Origin: Pseudobutyrivibrio sp. OR37
GTDB lineage: Bacteria > Bacillota > Clostridia > Lachnospirales > Lachnospiraceae
Direction: 5' to 3'
Length of the DNA: 64,000 nucleotides
Assembly: GCF_900113655.1 (NCBI RefSeq)
Contig: NZ_FOQF01000004.1
Location: 1-64,000 of the forward strand
Positions 52,164 through 61,575 of the stretch are shown in pieces (positions within the stretch are counted from its first letter, which is position 1; each line of letters opens with the position of its first letter). The position numbers and the translations under genes were made by a program. The notes beneath the pieces were generated by a model. It ran no database searches and was not told where the DNA came from. It worked only from the letters and a program-made list of their open reading frames with translations.

Positions 52164-52988
52164 CTAACCGCCTATGTATATGTTTGTTAACCCATGTGAT
52201 TCAAAGATTCTTCTATATTCTTCAAGTTTTTCCTTGCTTGGAGTAGTGAATGAACCATCATATTTTTTACCTAACTGTTGATATTTAGAACAACCTGTAT
52301 TGTGATATGGCAGCAAATGAATGTGTTCTGGATTTATGTCATTTGACTTTATGAATTCAGCTGTTTCGACCATGTTTTTATTGGTGTCGTTTACCCCACC
52401 AATTACAGGTATCCTTACCCAAATAGATGCTTTATTTTCCGAAAGCTTTTTCAAATTCTCAAGTATAAGATTATTATCCACTCCCGTATATTTTTTATGT
52501 TTATCAGCATCCATTAGCTTTAAGTCATACAAGAAAGATTTAGTGTATGGTAAAACTGCTTCAAACCTTGAAAAATCCACGTATCCACAGGTATCAATAT
52601 TTACTTCAATTCCTCTAATTTTCAGATTTTGAAGCAATCCAACAATAAAACTTATATCCTGTGCCAACACCTCTCCTCCGGATAAAGTTACTCCTCCTCC
52701 TGAGGTTTCATAAAAAGCCTGATCTTTTTGGACTTCATTACATAATTCTTTAGCGGTGATTTCCCGACCACATATTTCCCAAGCATTATTTACACAGTCC
52801 TCATAATATTTCCCTCCACACTTACCACAACCTACGCATCTTTGGTCGTAATGAAAAAATTCTGTTTCAAAGCTTTGTGTTTCAGGATTATGACACCAAC
52901 TACATTTAAGAGGACACCCCTTAAAAAAAATGGTTGTACGAATTCCTTCTCCATCATGAATAGAATATTTTTGAATATTAGTTATCAT
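52164..52988 (-). CDS. Glycyl radical enzyme activase (HypD-activating radical SAM enzyme)
   Basis: 274-aa radical SAM protein that installs the glycyl radical on HypD. The radical SAM cluster motif is FKGCPLKCSWCHNP (CxxxCxxC, about residues 25-38). A ferredoxin-like insert follows with CVGCGKC and later Cys residues (about 51-72). Then come GGGVTLSGGEVLAQ and a central barrel with DTCGYVDF and YDLKLMD. The activase start overlaps the preceding peptidase stop by 4 bases (ATGA), and it is 13 bases before hypD, so activase and enzyme are co-expressed. Specificity for HypD follows from position. Confidence 0.92.
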   Translation of the reverse strand: MITNIQKYSIHDGEGIRTTIFFKGCPLKCSWCHNPETQSFETEFFHYDQRCVGCGKCGGKYYEDCVNNAWEICGREITAKELCNEVQKDQAFYETSGGGVTLSGGEVLAQDISFIVGLLQNLKIRGIEVNIDTCGYVDFSRFEAVLPYTKSFLYDLKLMDADKHKKYTGVDNNLILENLKKLSENKASIWVRIPVIGGVNDTNKNMVETAEFIKSNDINPEHIHLLPYHNTGCSKYQQLGKKYDGSFTTPSKEKLEEYRRIFESHGLTNIYIGG

Positions 52989-54076
52989 AAAACAACTATT
53001 TCCTTTGTAGTTTTGTTAAGGACTTCGCATTCGCCCTGTTCATTTACAATTACAACATCTTCTATCCTAATTCCTATGTCTCCTCCTAAATAAATGCCAG
53101 GTTCAATGCTAAAGGCCATCCCTTTCTTTAGATACATAGGATTTGATTGCTTTATATCCGGAGCCTCATGGATGGTGTAACCCACACCATGTCCCAATCT
53201 ATTTACCAATGTCCAAGCTAGTCCTTTTTCGTCGAGAATCTCTCTAGCCTTTTTATCTATTTCTGGAATATAAGCATTTTCACAAACAAGCTTCTCTGCC
53301 TCTAGGTTTGCCCTTTTTACCAATTCATAGTATTCTCGTTCTCGTTTTGTTGGCTCACCGATAAATACAGTTCTGGTTGTATCCGAATACATTCCTCCTA
53401 CAGTACAGCCATAATCCATAAGCACTATTTCATGTTCTTTGGCCACTGCGGAATCTCCTATGTAATGTGGATAACTTGCATTAGGCCCAAATGCCACAAT
53501 ACACTCAGGATTCTCTCCCCCTAGCTCAGCCATTTTATCTAACAAAAATGTACCTATTTCTTTTTCTGTCACACCAGGCTTAATAATTGAAAGGACTTCT
53601 TCAAAAACCTTATCTACCAGTTCAGATGACTTTCTTAAATTGTTCAACTCCTCTGGCGTCTTGATTATTCTCATTTCTTCCAGTAGAGGTTTTCCATTCT
53701 TAAAAATAACATCAGTCTTATCCATTATTTCTAGTATGTTTACTGATTGAGCTGTAGTATTTACTCCTATAGTTTTTCCAAGTAGACCCTCTTGTTTAAA
53801 GACCTCTGCCACAACATCTGTCATAACATCCCCATCAAACCAGGTATAAACCCTAATGTCATTTTTTAATACAGCATCTAATTCATCCTTATACAAAAGA
53901 TTACATATATAAAACATTCCACCATCTGCTTTTACAAACAGCCCCTGGAATCTTTCACATAGCATAATTTTATAATCAATCAAAAATGTCAGCTCTTCCC
54001 CTGGAGATAATAAAACTGCATCAAAGTCTGATTCCTTTAGTTTTTCAATTAGTTTATTTAGATATAAATCATTCAT
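52985..54076 (-). CDS. M24 family Xaa-Pro peptidase (prolidase/aminopeptidase P-like), first copy
   Basis: 363-aa metallopeptidase. The N-terminal creatinase-like domain (1-120) is followed by the pita-bread catalytic domain. All five metal ligands are present: Asp in LMDYGCTVGGMYSDTTRT (two Asp), His in LGHGVGYTIHE, Glu in FSIEPGIYL and Glu in GIRIEDVV. Such enzymes split the bond before proline or hydroxyproline in short peptides. It lies in the operon between the peptide importer and hypD, so it should release Hyp and Pro from imported peptides. It is 14 bases after the second M24 gene. AAGGTG supports ATG 54076. It is cytoplasmic, with no signal peptide. Confidence 0.92.
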   Translation of the reverse strand: MNDLYLNKLIEKLKESDFDAVLLSPGEELTFLIDYKIMLCERFQGLFVKADGGMFYICNLLYKDELDAVLKNDIRVYTWFDGDVMTDVVAEVFKQEGLLGKTIGVNTTAQSVNILEIMDKTDVIFKNGKPLLEEMRIIKTPEELNNLRKSSELVDKVFEEVLSIIKPGVTEKEIGTFLLDKMAELGGENPECIVAFGPNASYPHYIGDSAVAKEHEIVLMDYGCTVGGMYSDTTRTVFIGEPTKREREYYELVKRANLEAEKLVCENAYIPEIDKKAREILDEKGLAWTLVNRLGHGVGYTIHEAPDIKQSNPMYLKKGMAFSIEPGIYLGGDIGIRIEDVVIVNEQGECEVLNKTTKEIVVL

Positions 54077-54090
54077 TAGAACAACACCTT

Positions 54091-55170
54091 TTATAATTCA
54101 ATGAGTTCCTTTGTAGCCCAAGTAAGGTTCTCAGTGCCATTTGAAGTAACAAGCAGTTGGTCTTCAATTCTGACACCGCCCCATTTAGGAATGTATATGC
54201 CAGGCTCTACTGTCATTACCGTATTTTCATGAATTATATATTCATGTGTAGGACCAAGAAATGGTATTTCATGAACAAATAAACCAACTCCATGACCAAT
54301 CCCGGTATAGATATATTTTTCGTATTCTGTACCTTCCACAGCTTTCTTTGAAGCCTGAAATACATCTTTTGATGATGCCCCAATTTTAAGTGCATTTTCA
54401 GCATCACAGTTCATTTTATACTCAATTTCATACACTTCTTTTTGCTTGGGAGAAGCTTTACCAACCACTAAAGTTCTAGTCATATCAGACATATAACCAT
54501 TAAACTGACAACCATAATCCATCAGTACAAAATCCCCATACTCAACTGCTTTAGCTGATGGGATTCCATGTAAGAGCGATGTCCTTGCTCCTGAAATAAG
54601 AATATTTCCATATGGCATGCTATCTGAACCTTCTAAAACCATATATCTTGATAAATTAGCAGCTAATTCCTTTTCCGTTACACCAACTCGTATATCCTTA
54701 ATAATTTTCTCGTAACAACGGGATGCTATATCACAGGATGCTCTTAAATATTCTATTTCCTGTTCCGTTTTATGTGACCGGAATTCTTCGATAACCCCAG
54801 CTATAGGAACAAGCTCTAATCCAACAGACTTTTCTTTAAGTGTGAAATAATCAGATGTCTTTAAATCCTCTGATTCAAATGCTATATTTTTAAGATCATC
54901 TTTTTTTGCTATTCCTGCAACTACAGCTGGAACAGAACCGTAATCCTTTCTCCATTCAACAATTTCATAAGAAGGACACTCATATCCTACCTGCTCTGTA
55001 TATCTTGGATCAGTAATAAAATACTTGTTTGATTTTGTTATAAATAGGAAAGAGTCATCTCCAGTGTATGAACTAACATACTTAACATTTGTATGATTGC
55101 TTATGAACAAACCATCTAACTTGTTCTCCTCAAGATATTTAATTACCTTTTCTTCAGCTATCTTACTCAT
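54091..55170 (-). CDS. M24 family Xaa-Pro peptidase, second copy
   Basis: 359-aa paralogue of the neighbouring peptidase with the same two-domain layout. Metal ligands are intact: two Asp in LMDYGCQFNGYMSDMTRT, His in GIGHGVGLFVHE, Glu in TVEPGIYI and Glu in GVRIEDQL. The two copies are clearly diverged, so they may divide work, for example dipeptides (prolidase) versus longer peptides (aminopeptidase P), or Pro versus Hyp. It lies 9 bases after oppF. GGGAG supports ATG 55170. Confidence 0.92.
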   Translation of the reverse strand: MSKIAEEKVIKYLEENKLDGLFISNHTNVKYVSSYTGDDSFLFITKSNKYFITDPRYTEQVGYECPSYEIVEWRKDYGSVPAVVAGIAKKDDLKNIAFESEDLKTSDYFTLKEKSVGLELVPIAGVIEEFRSHKTEQEIEYLRASCDIASRCYEKIIKDIRVGVTEKELAANLSRYMVLEGSDSMPYGNILISGARTSLLHGIPSAKAVEYGDFVLMDYGCQFNGYMSDMTRTLVVGKASPKQKEVYEIEYKMNCDAENALKIGASSKDVFQASKKAVEGTEYEKYIYTGIGHGVGLFVHEIPFLGPTHEYIIHENTVMTVEPGIYIPKWGGVRIEDQLLVTSNGTENLTWATKELIEL

Positions 55171-55179
55171 AATTCTCCC

Positions 55180-56151
55180 TTAATAAACGTGACATGCTAC
55201 AAAATGATCTTTTGATATTTCTTTTCTAGGCGGAGCTTCATTAAAACAATGGTCCACTGCATATGGACATCTTTCAGCAAACTGACATCCAGGCTTTGAA
55301 TTAATTGGACTAGGGATTTCTCCACTCACCTTTATCCTTTTATTAGCTTTTGCCTTAATTGGATTGGCAACTGGTATTGCCGAAAGCAAAACCTTTGTGT
55401 AAGGATGGGTAGGATTTTTGTATAGCTCTTCAACAGGAGCTTCCTCAACAATAGTTCCTAAATACATAACAATTACTCTATCAGATATATATTTAACGAC
55501 TGATAAATCATGAGCTATAAACAGATAGGTTAATCCCATATCATGTTGAAGTTTTTTCAACATATTTATAACCTGTGCCTGAATAGAAACATCAAGAGCG
55601 GATATTGGTTCATCACAAACAATAAACTCAGGATTTACAGAAAGTGCTCTTGCTATTCCAATACGCTGTCTTTGTCCACCTGAAAATTCATGTGCAAATC
55701 TAGACATATGCTCCGCACCCAAGCCTACTTTTTCAAGTAGTTGTTCTATTCGACAATCGATTTCTGTTTTTGAATAGTTACCATGATATTTCATTCCCTG
55801 GGCAACTATTTCTTTAACAGTCATTCGGGGATTTAAGGATGAATAGGGATTTTGAAAAATCATTTGGACATCACCTGTAAAAGCCTGCTTTTCCTGTTTT
55901 GTGAACTGAGAAGTATCCTTACCCTTATAATATATTTTTCCACTTGTTGGCTCATATAGATTAACTAGACATCTACCTGTTGTAGATTTTCCACATCCAG
56001 ACTCTCCAACTAATCCTACTGTCTCACCTTTATAAATCTCAAAAGATATATCATTTACCGCCTTTAGAGTTTGCTTTCTATTTAGCTCAAAATACTTACT
56101 AAGATTTTCTACTTTAATAAAAGGCTCGGCCATTACATTATTCTCACTCAT
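55180..56151 (-). CDS. oppF: Oligopeptide ABC transporter ATP-binding protein OppF-like
   Basis: 323-aa ATPase. Walker A is GESGCGKST (about residues 43-51), signature FSGGQRQRIGIARAL, Walker B FIVCDEPISALD, switch His in FIAHDLSVV. The C-terminal oligopeptide/dipeptide extension has a cysteine motif (CQFAERCPYAVDHC ... C) that can hold an iron-sulfur cluster in this family. It works with OppD to drive peptide import. It is 2 bases downstream of oppD. GGAGG supports ATG 56151. It directly precedes the Xaa-Pro peptidase genes, linking import to proline-peptide cleavage. Confidence 0.94.
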   Translation of the reverse strand: MSENNVMAEPFIKVENLSKYFELNRKQTLKAVNDISFEIYKGETVGLVGESGCGKSTTGRCLVNLYEPTSGKIYYKGKDTSQFTKQEKQAFTGDVQMIFQNPYSSLNPRMTVKEIVAQGMKYHGNYSKTEIDCRIEQLLEKVGLGAEHMSRFAHEFSGGQRQRIGIARALSVNPEFIVCDEPISALDVSIQAQVINMLKKLQHDMGLTYLFIAHDLSVVKYISDRVIVMYLGTIVEEAPVEELYKNPTHPYTKVLLSAIPVANPIKAKANKRIKVSGEIPSPINSKPGCQFAERCPYAVDHCFNEAPPRKEISKDHFVACHVY

Positions 56152-56153
56152 TT

Positions 56154-57167
56154 TTATGCCTCCCTTTTTTCGACAATTAAGTCAACCTCTGGTGCTAAAT
56201 CATGTTGAAGCCAACAGTAGGTAGAATGTTCTTCTGTAAGGGTTGTTTTTGATGGCTCGTATTCATAACAAACACTCATTGCATATTCACATCTTGCTGC
56301 AAATGGACACCCCTTAGGCGGTGCAAACAAATCTGGAGGAGTTCCCTCAATTGGTGTTAAAACCTGATTTCTCTCCATATCCAATCTTGCTATAGATTTT
56401 AGTAAACCACTAGTATATGGATGTGCTGTATCAAAGAAAATATCTTCGCTTGTTCCCTGCTCTGCCACTTTTCCACCATACATAACAACAACTCTGTCAC
56501 ATAGTCTTGCGATTACTCCCAAATCGTGAGTAATCATTATTATAGAGGTTCCAAGTTTTTCTCTCAGCTCAAGGAGTAAATCAAGTATCTGGGCCTCAAT
56601 CGTTACATCTAAAGACGTTGTTGGTTCATCGCAGATAATTAAGCTTGGTCTACTAACCAAAGCAATGGCAATCATAATTCTCTGTTTCATTCCGCCTGAC
56701 AACTCATGTGGATACTGCATAAATCGACGCTCGGGATCATTTATTCCAACAAGTCTCATTATATTTAAAGCTTTTATTCTAACCTCAGCTTTTGGCGTAC
56801 CGGTTCCAATAAATACTTCTTCAATTTGTTCTCCAACACGCATTGTGGGATTAAGAGAAGTCATAGGATCCTGAAAAATAAATCCTATGTCCTTACCTCT
56901 TATATTCCTTAACTGCTTGTTATTCATTTTTATAATATCCTGACCCTTAAAAAGGATTTCACCACCTTCAAAAAAGCCAGGTGGTTCAGGATTCAACCTT
57001 AATATACTTTGTGCTGTTACGCTTTTGCCGCATCCTGATTCTCCAACAATTCCAAGGATTTCTCCCTTTCTAACTTCAAAGCTAACACCTCTAACTGCAT
57101 GTACAAGTCCAGCATATGTCTTAAAAGAGAAAACCACATTATTTAATTCAAGTATTTTTTCACTCAT
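56154..57167 (-). CDS. oppD: Oligopeptide ABC transporter ATP-binding protein OppD-like
   Basis: 337-aa ATPase. Walker A is GESGCGKSV (about residues 38-46), FIFQDPMTSLNPTMRVGEQ is the Q-loop region, the signature is LSGGMKQRIMIAIAL, Walker B is LIICDEPTTSLD, and the switch His is in MITHDLGVIARL. The C-terminal extension has CPFAARCEYAMSVC. It is the partner of OppF in a heterodimeric motor for the OppBC channel. AGGAG supports ATG 57167. It lies 11 bases after oppC. Confidence 0.94.
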   Translation of the reverse strand: MSEKILELNNVVFSFKTYAGLVHAVRGVSFEVRKGEILGIVGESGCGKSVTAQSILRLNPEPPGFFEGGEILFKGQDIIKMNNKQLRNIRGKDIGFIFQDPMTSLNPTMRVGEQIEEVFIGTGTPKAEVRIKALNIMRLVGINDPERRFMQYPHELSGGMKQRIMIAIALVSRPSLIICDEPTTSLDVTIEAQILDLLLELREKLGTSIIMITHDLGVIARLCDRVVVMYGGKVAEQGTSEDIFFDTAHPYTSGLLKSIARLDMERNQVLTPIEGTPPDLFAPPKGCPFAARCEYAMSVCYEYEPSKTTLTEEHSTYCWLQHDLAPEVDLIVEKREA

Positions 57168-57178
57168 GATTATTCTCC

Positions 57179-58111
57179 TTAATCAGTTCCTCTTAATTTA
57201 GGATCAACGGCATCTCTTAAACCATCGCCTAGAAGATTAAGAGCCAACATTGTCGTACAAATGAAAAATGCAGGTGCTGCCACTTCATGAGGTGCTACTC
57301 GAAGCATCTTAATACCTTCTTTTGCCAATACACCCCAACTACAGTTAGGAGGTGATATGCCAAGACCAATGTAGCTTAAAAATGCTTCCTGGAATATGGC
57401 TCCTGGTATTGCCATACATAAATTTGTAACTAGTAATCCCAATACATTTGGAATTATTTGCTGAACAATTATTACAATATCAGGAACACCTAATATTTTT
57501 GCTGCGCTAATGAAATCCTGCCCCTTTAATCTATACACCTCACCTCTTACGAATCGGCAGGTTCCTATCCAGCCCACTATACACATGGCAATAATCAAGG
57601 TCATAACACCCTTTCCTATAACTACCATCACAAGAATAGTAATTATAAGGGATGGGATACCATAGAGAATATCAACAATTCTCATCATTACCATGTCAAG
57701 CTTTCCACCATAAAAGCCACATAAGCCTCCGATTACTGCACCAACACACATATTTATTGTCGCCGACAATAATCCAATTGTTAGTGAGACTCTAGCTCCC
57801 ATCCATATTCTCACCCATAAATCTCTTCCTGTAGAATCGCATCCCAGCCAATGTACAAGTGATGGTGAGGCATCAATAGCTGAGGTATCCATCGTTGAAT
57901 ATTCATACTGAGATAGAAAAGGTGCGAATATTGCCAACAGTCCATAACAAACGATGATTATCAAACCGATAATAGCAGCTTTGTTTTTCTTAAGACGTCT
58001 CCATGCATCCTGCCAGAATGACAATGTTGGGCGAATTATTAATTCCATGTCATCGGCGTTTTTTCCCATGACAACAAACATTTCTTTTGTAAGCTTTTTG
58101 TTTTCCTCCAT
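57179..58111 (-). CDS. oppC: Oligopeptide ABC transporter permease OppC-like
   Basis: About 310-aa membrane protein of the BPD_transp_1 family with an N-terminal OppC_N segment (RPTLSFWQDAWRRLKKNKAAIIGLIII). It has about six helices and the EAA loop (EVYRLKGQDFISAAKILGVPDIVIIVQQIIPNVLGLL). It ends with GDGLRDAVDPKLRG, the standard OppC/DppC ending. The start is ambiguous: ATG 58111 has AGGTG about seven bases upstream, while ATG 58117 and GTG 58120 are also in frame right after the oppB stop. Translation is probably coupled to oppB. Confidence 0.93.
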   Translation of the reverse strand: MEENKKLTKEMFVVMGKNADDMELIIRPTLSFWQDAWRRLKKNKAAIIGLIIIVCYGLLAIFAPFLSQYEYSTMDTSAIDASPSLVHWLGCDSTGRDLWVRIWMGARVSLTIGLLSATINMCVGAVIGGLCGFYGGKLDMVMMRIVDILYGIPSLIITILVMVVIGKGVMTLIIAMCIVGWIGTCRFVRGEVYRLKGQDFISAAKILGVPDIVIIVQQIIPNVLGLLVTNLCMAIPGAIFQEAFLSYIGLGISPPNCSWGVLAKEGIKMLRVAPHEVAAPAFFICTTMLALNLLGDGLRDAVDPKLRGTD

Positions 58112-58120
58112 GTGCATCAC

Positions 58121-59041
58121 CTACTTTCCACCGATTCGAACTCTAGGATCTACAATGCCATAAAGAATATCTACGATTAAATTACAAACCACAAGAAACA
58201 TTCCATAAAAAACAGTCATGCCCAAAATCATTGAATAATCATTTTGAGTTACGCTTTCAACGTAATATTTACCCATTCCAGGAATAGCAAATATTGATTC
58301 AATTACAAAGGTTCCTGTAAGTACTGATGCAACAGTTGGACCAAGCATTGTTATTACAGGCATAATCGCATTTCTAATCTGATGCTTAACGGTTATTCTG
58401 AAATTAGATAACCCCTTTGCCTTTGCAGTTTTTATGTAATCCTGCTGCACAACCTCAAGCATACTGGCTCTCATTATTCTTGAAACAGATGCCAATGTGT
58501 AAAATGCCAATGCACAGGCTGGCAGTATCGTATATTCGAATCCTCTGTATTTTGCCACTGGTAGTAATCCCCATTTAATTCCAAAGAAATATTGGAGCAA
58601 CGCACCCATAATAAAATCCGGAATACTTGTACCTAATATTGCAACGATTACACAAAAGAAATCTATTTTTGTACCCCTATTTTTTGCTGCAAGGATGCCA
58701 AATACAATTCCAAATGATATGGCAAGCATCAATGCCCTGATACCTACATCAGCAGAAAAAGGAAATCCCTGACCTATTATGTAATTCACTGTTTTATTGG
58801 TATAAAACATGGAATATCCAAAATTCCCATGAAGTAAATTCCCAATATATTGAAAATACTGCATGTAAAGTGGTTTATCGAAGCCATAGTATTTTTCCAT
58901 GTTTAATGCAACTTCTTCAGTGAGCTTTGCACTAGTAAAAGGTTCTCCCGGCATAAGTCTTACTAAGAAAAAAACTACGGTTATAAGAACAAATAGGGTT
59001 ATTATTGCTGCTATTACACGCTTGATAATATACTTCGCCAT
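58121..59041 (-). CDS. oppB: Oligopeptide ABC transporter permease OppB-like
   Basis: 306-aa membrane protein with six predicted helices. It starts YIIKRVIAAIITLFVLITVVFFLVRLMPGEPF, the standard OppB/DppB beginning. The EAA loop is ASMLEVVQQDYIKTAKAKGLSNFRITVKHQIRNAIMPVITMLG, followed by the ending VDILYGIVDPRVRIG. It forms the channel with OppC. GAGG supports ATG 59041. It lies 11 bases after oppA. Confidence 0.94.
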   Translation of the reverse strand: MAKYIIKRVIAAIITLFVLITVVFFLVRLMPGEPFTSAKLTEEVALNMEKYYGFDKPLYMQYFQYIGNLLHGNFGYSMFYTNKTVNYIIGQGFPFSADVGIRALMLAISFGIVFGILAAKNRGTKIDFFCVIVAILGTSIPDFIMGALLQYFFGIKWGLLPVAKYRGFEYTILPACALAFYTLASVSRIMRASMLEVVQQDYIKTAKAKGLSNFRITVKHQIRNAIMPVITMLGPTVASVLTGTFVIESIFAIPGMGKYYVESVTQNDYSMILGMTVFYGMFLVVCNLIVDILYGIVDPRVRIGGK

Positions 59042-59052
59042 AAACTGTCCTC

Positions 59053-60708
59053 TTATTCTACGTCAGCATATACCCAATCTATATTGATACTGCAGAAATA
59101 GAATTCAACACCTGTAAACTTATCATTCAACAAGTAATGCTGCTGTCTACACTGAAGTGGTACAAATGCTGCATCCTCAAGAATGATTTTTTCTGCTTCA
59201 TTTAACATGTCCATACGGGCCTTAACATCTGTTTCTGTTTTTGAATCTTCAAGTAACTTATCAAATTCATCGTTCTTATAATTGCTGTAGTTATAAGAAC
59301 AATCGGACTTGAATAATTCAAGATATGTGTATGGATCTGAGTAATCTGGTCCCCATCCACCATAAGCAATCTGATAATCACCATTTGGAAGAACAGAACC
59401 ATAAATGTCAGCATATGTTACCTGTCTAATAGTTACTGTAATTCCAAGAGCGTTCTGCCATAACTCCTGAAGTACTTCTGCAATTTTCTTAGATGCCTCA
59501 AGGTCTGTTGTAGTAAGTTCAATTTCAATTTCTGAAGGATCAGAATATCCTTCCTCACTCATGGCTTTCTCTAAGTATTCCTTTGCCACATCAATATCAC
59601 CATCTAATGGATATGAATCTAATGTATATTCCTCGCCATAAGATTTAGACACACCCCCTACTAGAGGCATTACTAAAGTATTGCTAGGTGAATAAACATT
59701 ATTCGTAGCAAGAGCTATATAGTCATTTCTGTTAAGACCGTAGTTAAGAGCCTTTCTAAAGTTCTTGTTTGAAACTATTTTGTTTGTACTCTCCTCGTTA
59801 ATGTAAAGGTAATCTTCATTACCATTCATAAACTCAGAATCGATATCATCATACTGTGCAACTGAATCTGTTGGTAATTTTACAAAATCAAGCTCACCAT
59901 TCTCATACATTGCTACAGCTGTGTTTGGTTCTGAAATAACACTAAACTCTACTCTATCAAGATTAATTGCATCTTTATTCCAGTACTGATCATTTTTTTC
60001 AAACACATACATCATGTTATCAGTACTTACCAGCTTAAATGGACCACTATATACATTCTTGTCTGCTGTTGCAGCAAAATCAGCGCCATAGCTTTCAACT
60101 ATATCTTTTCTAATTGGAACGTACTGTGATGCAGTACCAACCATGCTCAAGAAATATGCACATGGGGTTTCAAGCTCAAGCACTAATGTTTTATCATCTT
60201 CTGCACGGACTCCTAATTCACTTACTTCCATTTCACCAGTTTCTACCTCATATCCGTTTTTGACGTATTCACCAATAAACGCATACTCACTAGCTGTGGC
60301 AGGGTCAAGTAATCTCTGTAATCCATATACAAAGTCATCAGCTGTAACTGGCTGGCCATCTGACCAATTTGTATCTCTAAGATGGAAAGTGTAAGTAAGA
60401 CCGTCTTCTGACAACTCCCATGATTCAGCAATACCAGGTTCAACTTTACCTCCAGTTCCTCTAACTAGTGATTCCTGACAAGCATGAATCAATTCATTGT
60501 CAACAATACTGTTGGCTTTGCTTGGATCAATAGTTGTTGGTTCTACTGTATCGGAATATCGAAATACTTTTTCAGATGATTCTGATCCTGAGCCTGTATC
60601 CGCAGTTGAGGCATCAGCCGCAGTATCCTCTGTCTCATAAGCACCACAAGCCATGGCTCCTATGGACATGGAAACTGCAACAAGTAAACTTAATAACCTC
60701 TTTTTCAT
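59053..60708 (-). CDS. oppA: Oligopeptide-binding lipoprotein OppA-like
   Basis: 551 aa. The lipoprotein signal has a KKR start and the lipobox GAMAC (Cys at about residue 21), followed by an acidic Ser/Thr/Ala linker. An SBP_bac_5 fold follows, including VEPTTIDPSKANSIVDNELI, the family site GIAESWELSEDGLTYTFHLRDTNWSDGQPVTADDFVYGLQRL, and a C-terminal GWGPDYSDPYTYLELF. It captures peptides for OppBCDF. GGAGG supports ATG 60708; the frame opens earlier at 60768 without support. It is the first gene of the ten-gene operon ending with ppnP and lies downstream of the prdB terminator, so it should have its own promoter. Preference for Pro/Hyp peptides is inferred from the operon. Confidence 0.93.
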   Translation of the reverse strand: MKKRLLSLLVAVSMSIGAMACGAYETEDTAADASTADTGSGSESSEKVFRYSDTVEPTTIDPSKANSIVDNELIHACQESLVRGTGGKVEPGIAESWELSEDGLTYTFHLRDTNWSDGQPVTADDFVYGLQRLLDPATASEYAFIGEYVKNGYEVETGEMEVSELGVRAEDDKTLVLELETPCAYFLSMVGTASQYVPIRKDIVESYGADFAATADKNVYSGPFKLVSTDNMMYVFEKNDQYWNKDAINLDRVEFSVISEPNTAVAMYENGELDFVKLPTDSVAQYDDIDSEFMNGNEDYLYINEESTNKIVSNKNFRKALNYGLNRNDYIALATNNVYSPSNTLVMPLVGGVSKSYGEEYTLDSYPLDGDIDVAKEYLEKAMSEEGYSDPSEIEIELTTTDLEASKKIAEVLQELWQNALGITVTIRQVTYADIYGSVLPNGDYQIAYGGWGPDYSDPYTYLELFKSDCSYNYSNYKNDEFDKLLEDSKTETDVKARMDMLNEAEKIILEDAAFVPLQCRQQHYLLNDKFTGVEFYFCSINIDWVYADVE

Positions 60709-60732
60709 AGTACATTCCTCCTTTTTTCTTAT

Positions 60733-60769
60733 ATTAAAAAGTTGCGCACAGTACCATCCTATACGCAAC
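60733..60769 (-). terminator. Terminator after prdB
   Basis: GTTGCG (60741-60746) pairs with CGCAAC (60764-60769), with partial inner pairing. It is followed on the minus strand by five T. It separates the prd operon from the opp operon. Confidence 0.7.
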
Positions 60770-60838
60770 CTCTTTGTTGACTTTTAAAATATTTATGGGA
60801 ATAATCCCTTAACCTCATTCAAGTCCGTATTCTGATGT

Positions 60839-61561
60839 CTACACATTATGTCTGTACTCATATGGGAGCACCTTCATCTGATTGTAACTTGGGCAATCAC
60901 GAACCCACTCAAGAGACTCCTTAACAATAGCTGTCTGCTGTGGAATATTGTTTGGCTCACCTGCGTTTGAACCAATAGGTACATGTGGTGCAGTGATTCT
61001 TGGTGCCCCCTGCTGACGTGCAATTGGAGGAAGAGCTGCAATAACAACGCAACTCATACCAAGTTCTTCACAGCATCTTGTTACGATTGTGGCAGATCTA
61101 TGACACGTACCACAACCACCTGTGCAAAGGACAATATCCACACCCTGGTCCTTAAGCTTTCTAGCAATTTCTGGTCCTGTTTCGTTCTTAAACTTTTCCA
61201 CATTTCCACCACCTCCCATAAAGGTATATGTTTCTGTAGCAAGAGAACCAATAAAGCCTTCTTCTACTAGCTCATGTAATCTATCAATAGGAAACATTGC
61301 ATTTACATCCTTATTGATATCCGAATTATCAAAGCCACCATGGGTAACCATTAGCTCTGAAGATGGGGTAGAAAACTCTATTGTTCTATATGAAAAATCT
61401 CCCGATGTATTGAATGGTGTCTGGCTTTTCTTATGAATACCTCCGGCTGTAATGAATGCCACCTTACATTCACTAAGTGGTTTCTTCAATTCTGAAAATA
61501 CAGGCTTTGGTGTAACAGGTACAAATATTTCTGACTGCATTCCTTCTTTTGTTGTTAACAT
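60839..61561 (-). CDS. prdB: D-proline reductase subunit PrdB, cysteine-containing form
   Basis: 240 aa, about the same length as the Clostridium sticklandii subunit. D-proline reductase opens the proline ring reductively to 5-aminovalerate, the Stickland electron-accepting step. The active-site segment is LCTGGCGTCHRSATI, with Cys150 (codon TGT) at the position where the classical enzyme has selenocysteine encoded by UGA. GGIHKKSQTPFNTSGDFSYR and ALPPIARQQGAPRITAPHVPIGSNAGEPN are further family segments. GGAGG supports ATG 61561; the frame opens earlier at 61624 without support. It follows the two-repeat protein gene by 14 bases in the prdA operon and ends in a terminator. A Cys enzyme would not depend on selenium. 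Confidence 0.93.
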   Translation of the reverse strand: MLTTKEGMQSEIFVPVTPKPVFSELKKPLSECKVAFITAGGIHKKSQTPFNTSGDFSYRTIEFSTPSSELMVTHGGFDNSDINKDVNAMFPIDRLHELVEEGFIGSLATETYTFMGGGGNVEKFKNETGPEIARKLKDQGVDIVLCTGGCGTCHRSATIVTRCCEELGMSCVVIAALPPIARQQGAPRITAPHVPIGSNAGEPNNIPQQTAIVKESLEWVRDCPSYNQMKVLPYEYRHNV

Positions 61562-61575
61562 ATCATTTGCCTCCT

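Noticed and set aside
60839-61561. Search for an in-frame UGA selenocysteine codon and SECIS element in prdB
   Set aside because: The gene is open throughout, with TGT at the expected site, so no selenocysteine insertion is needed.
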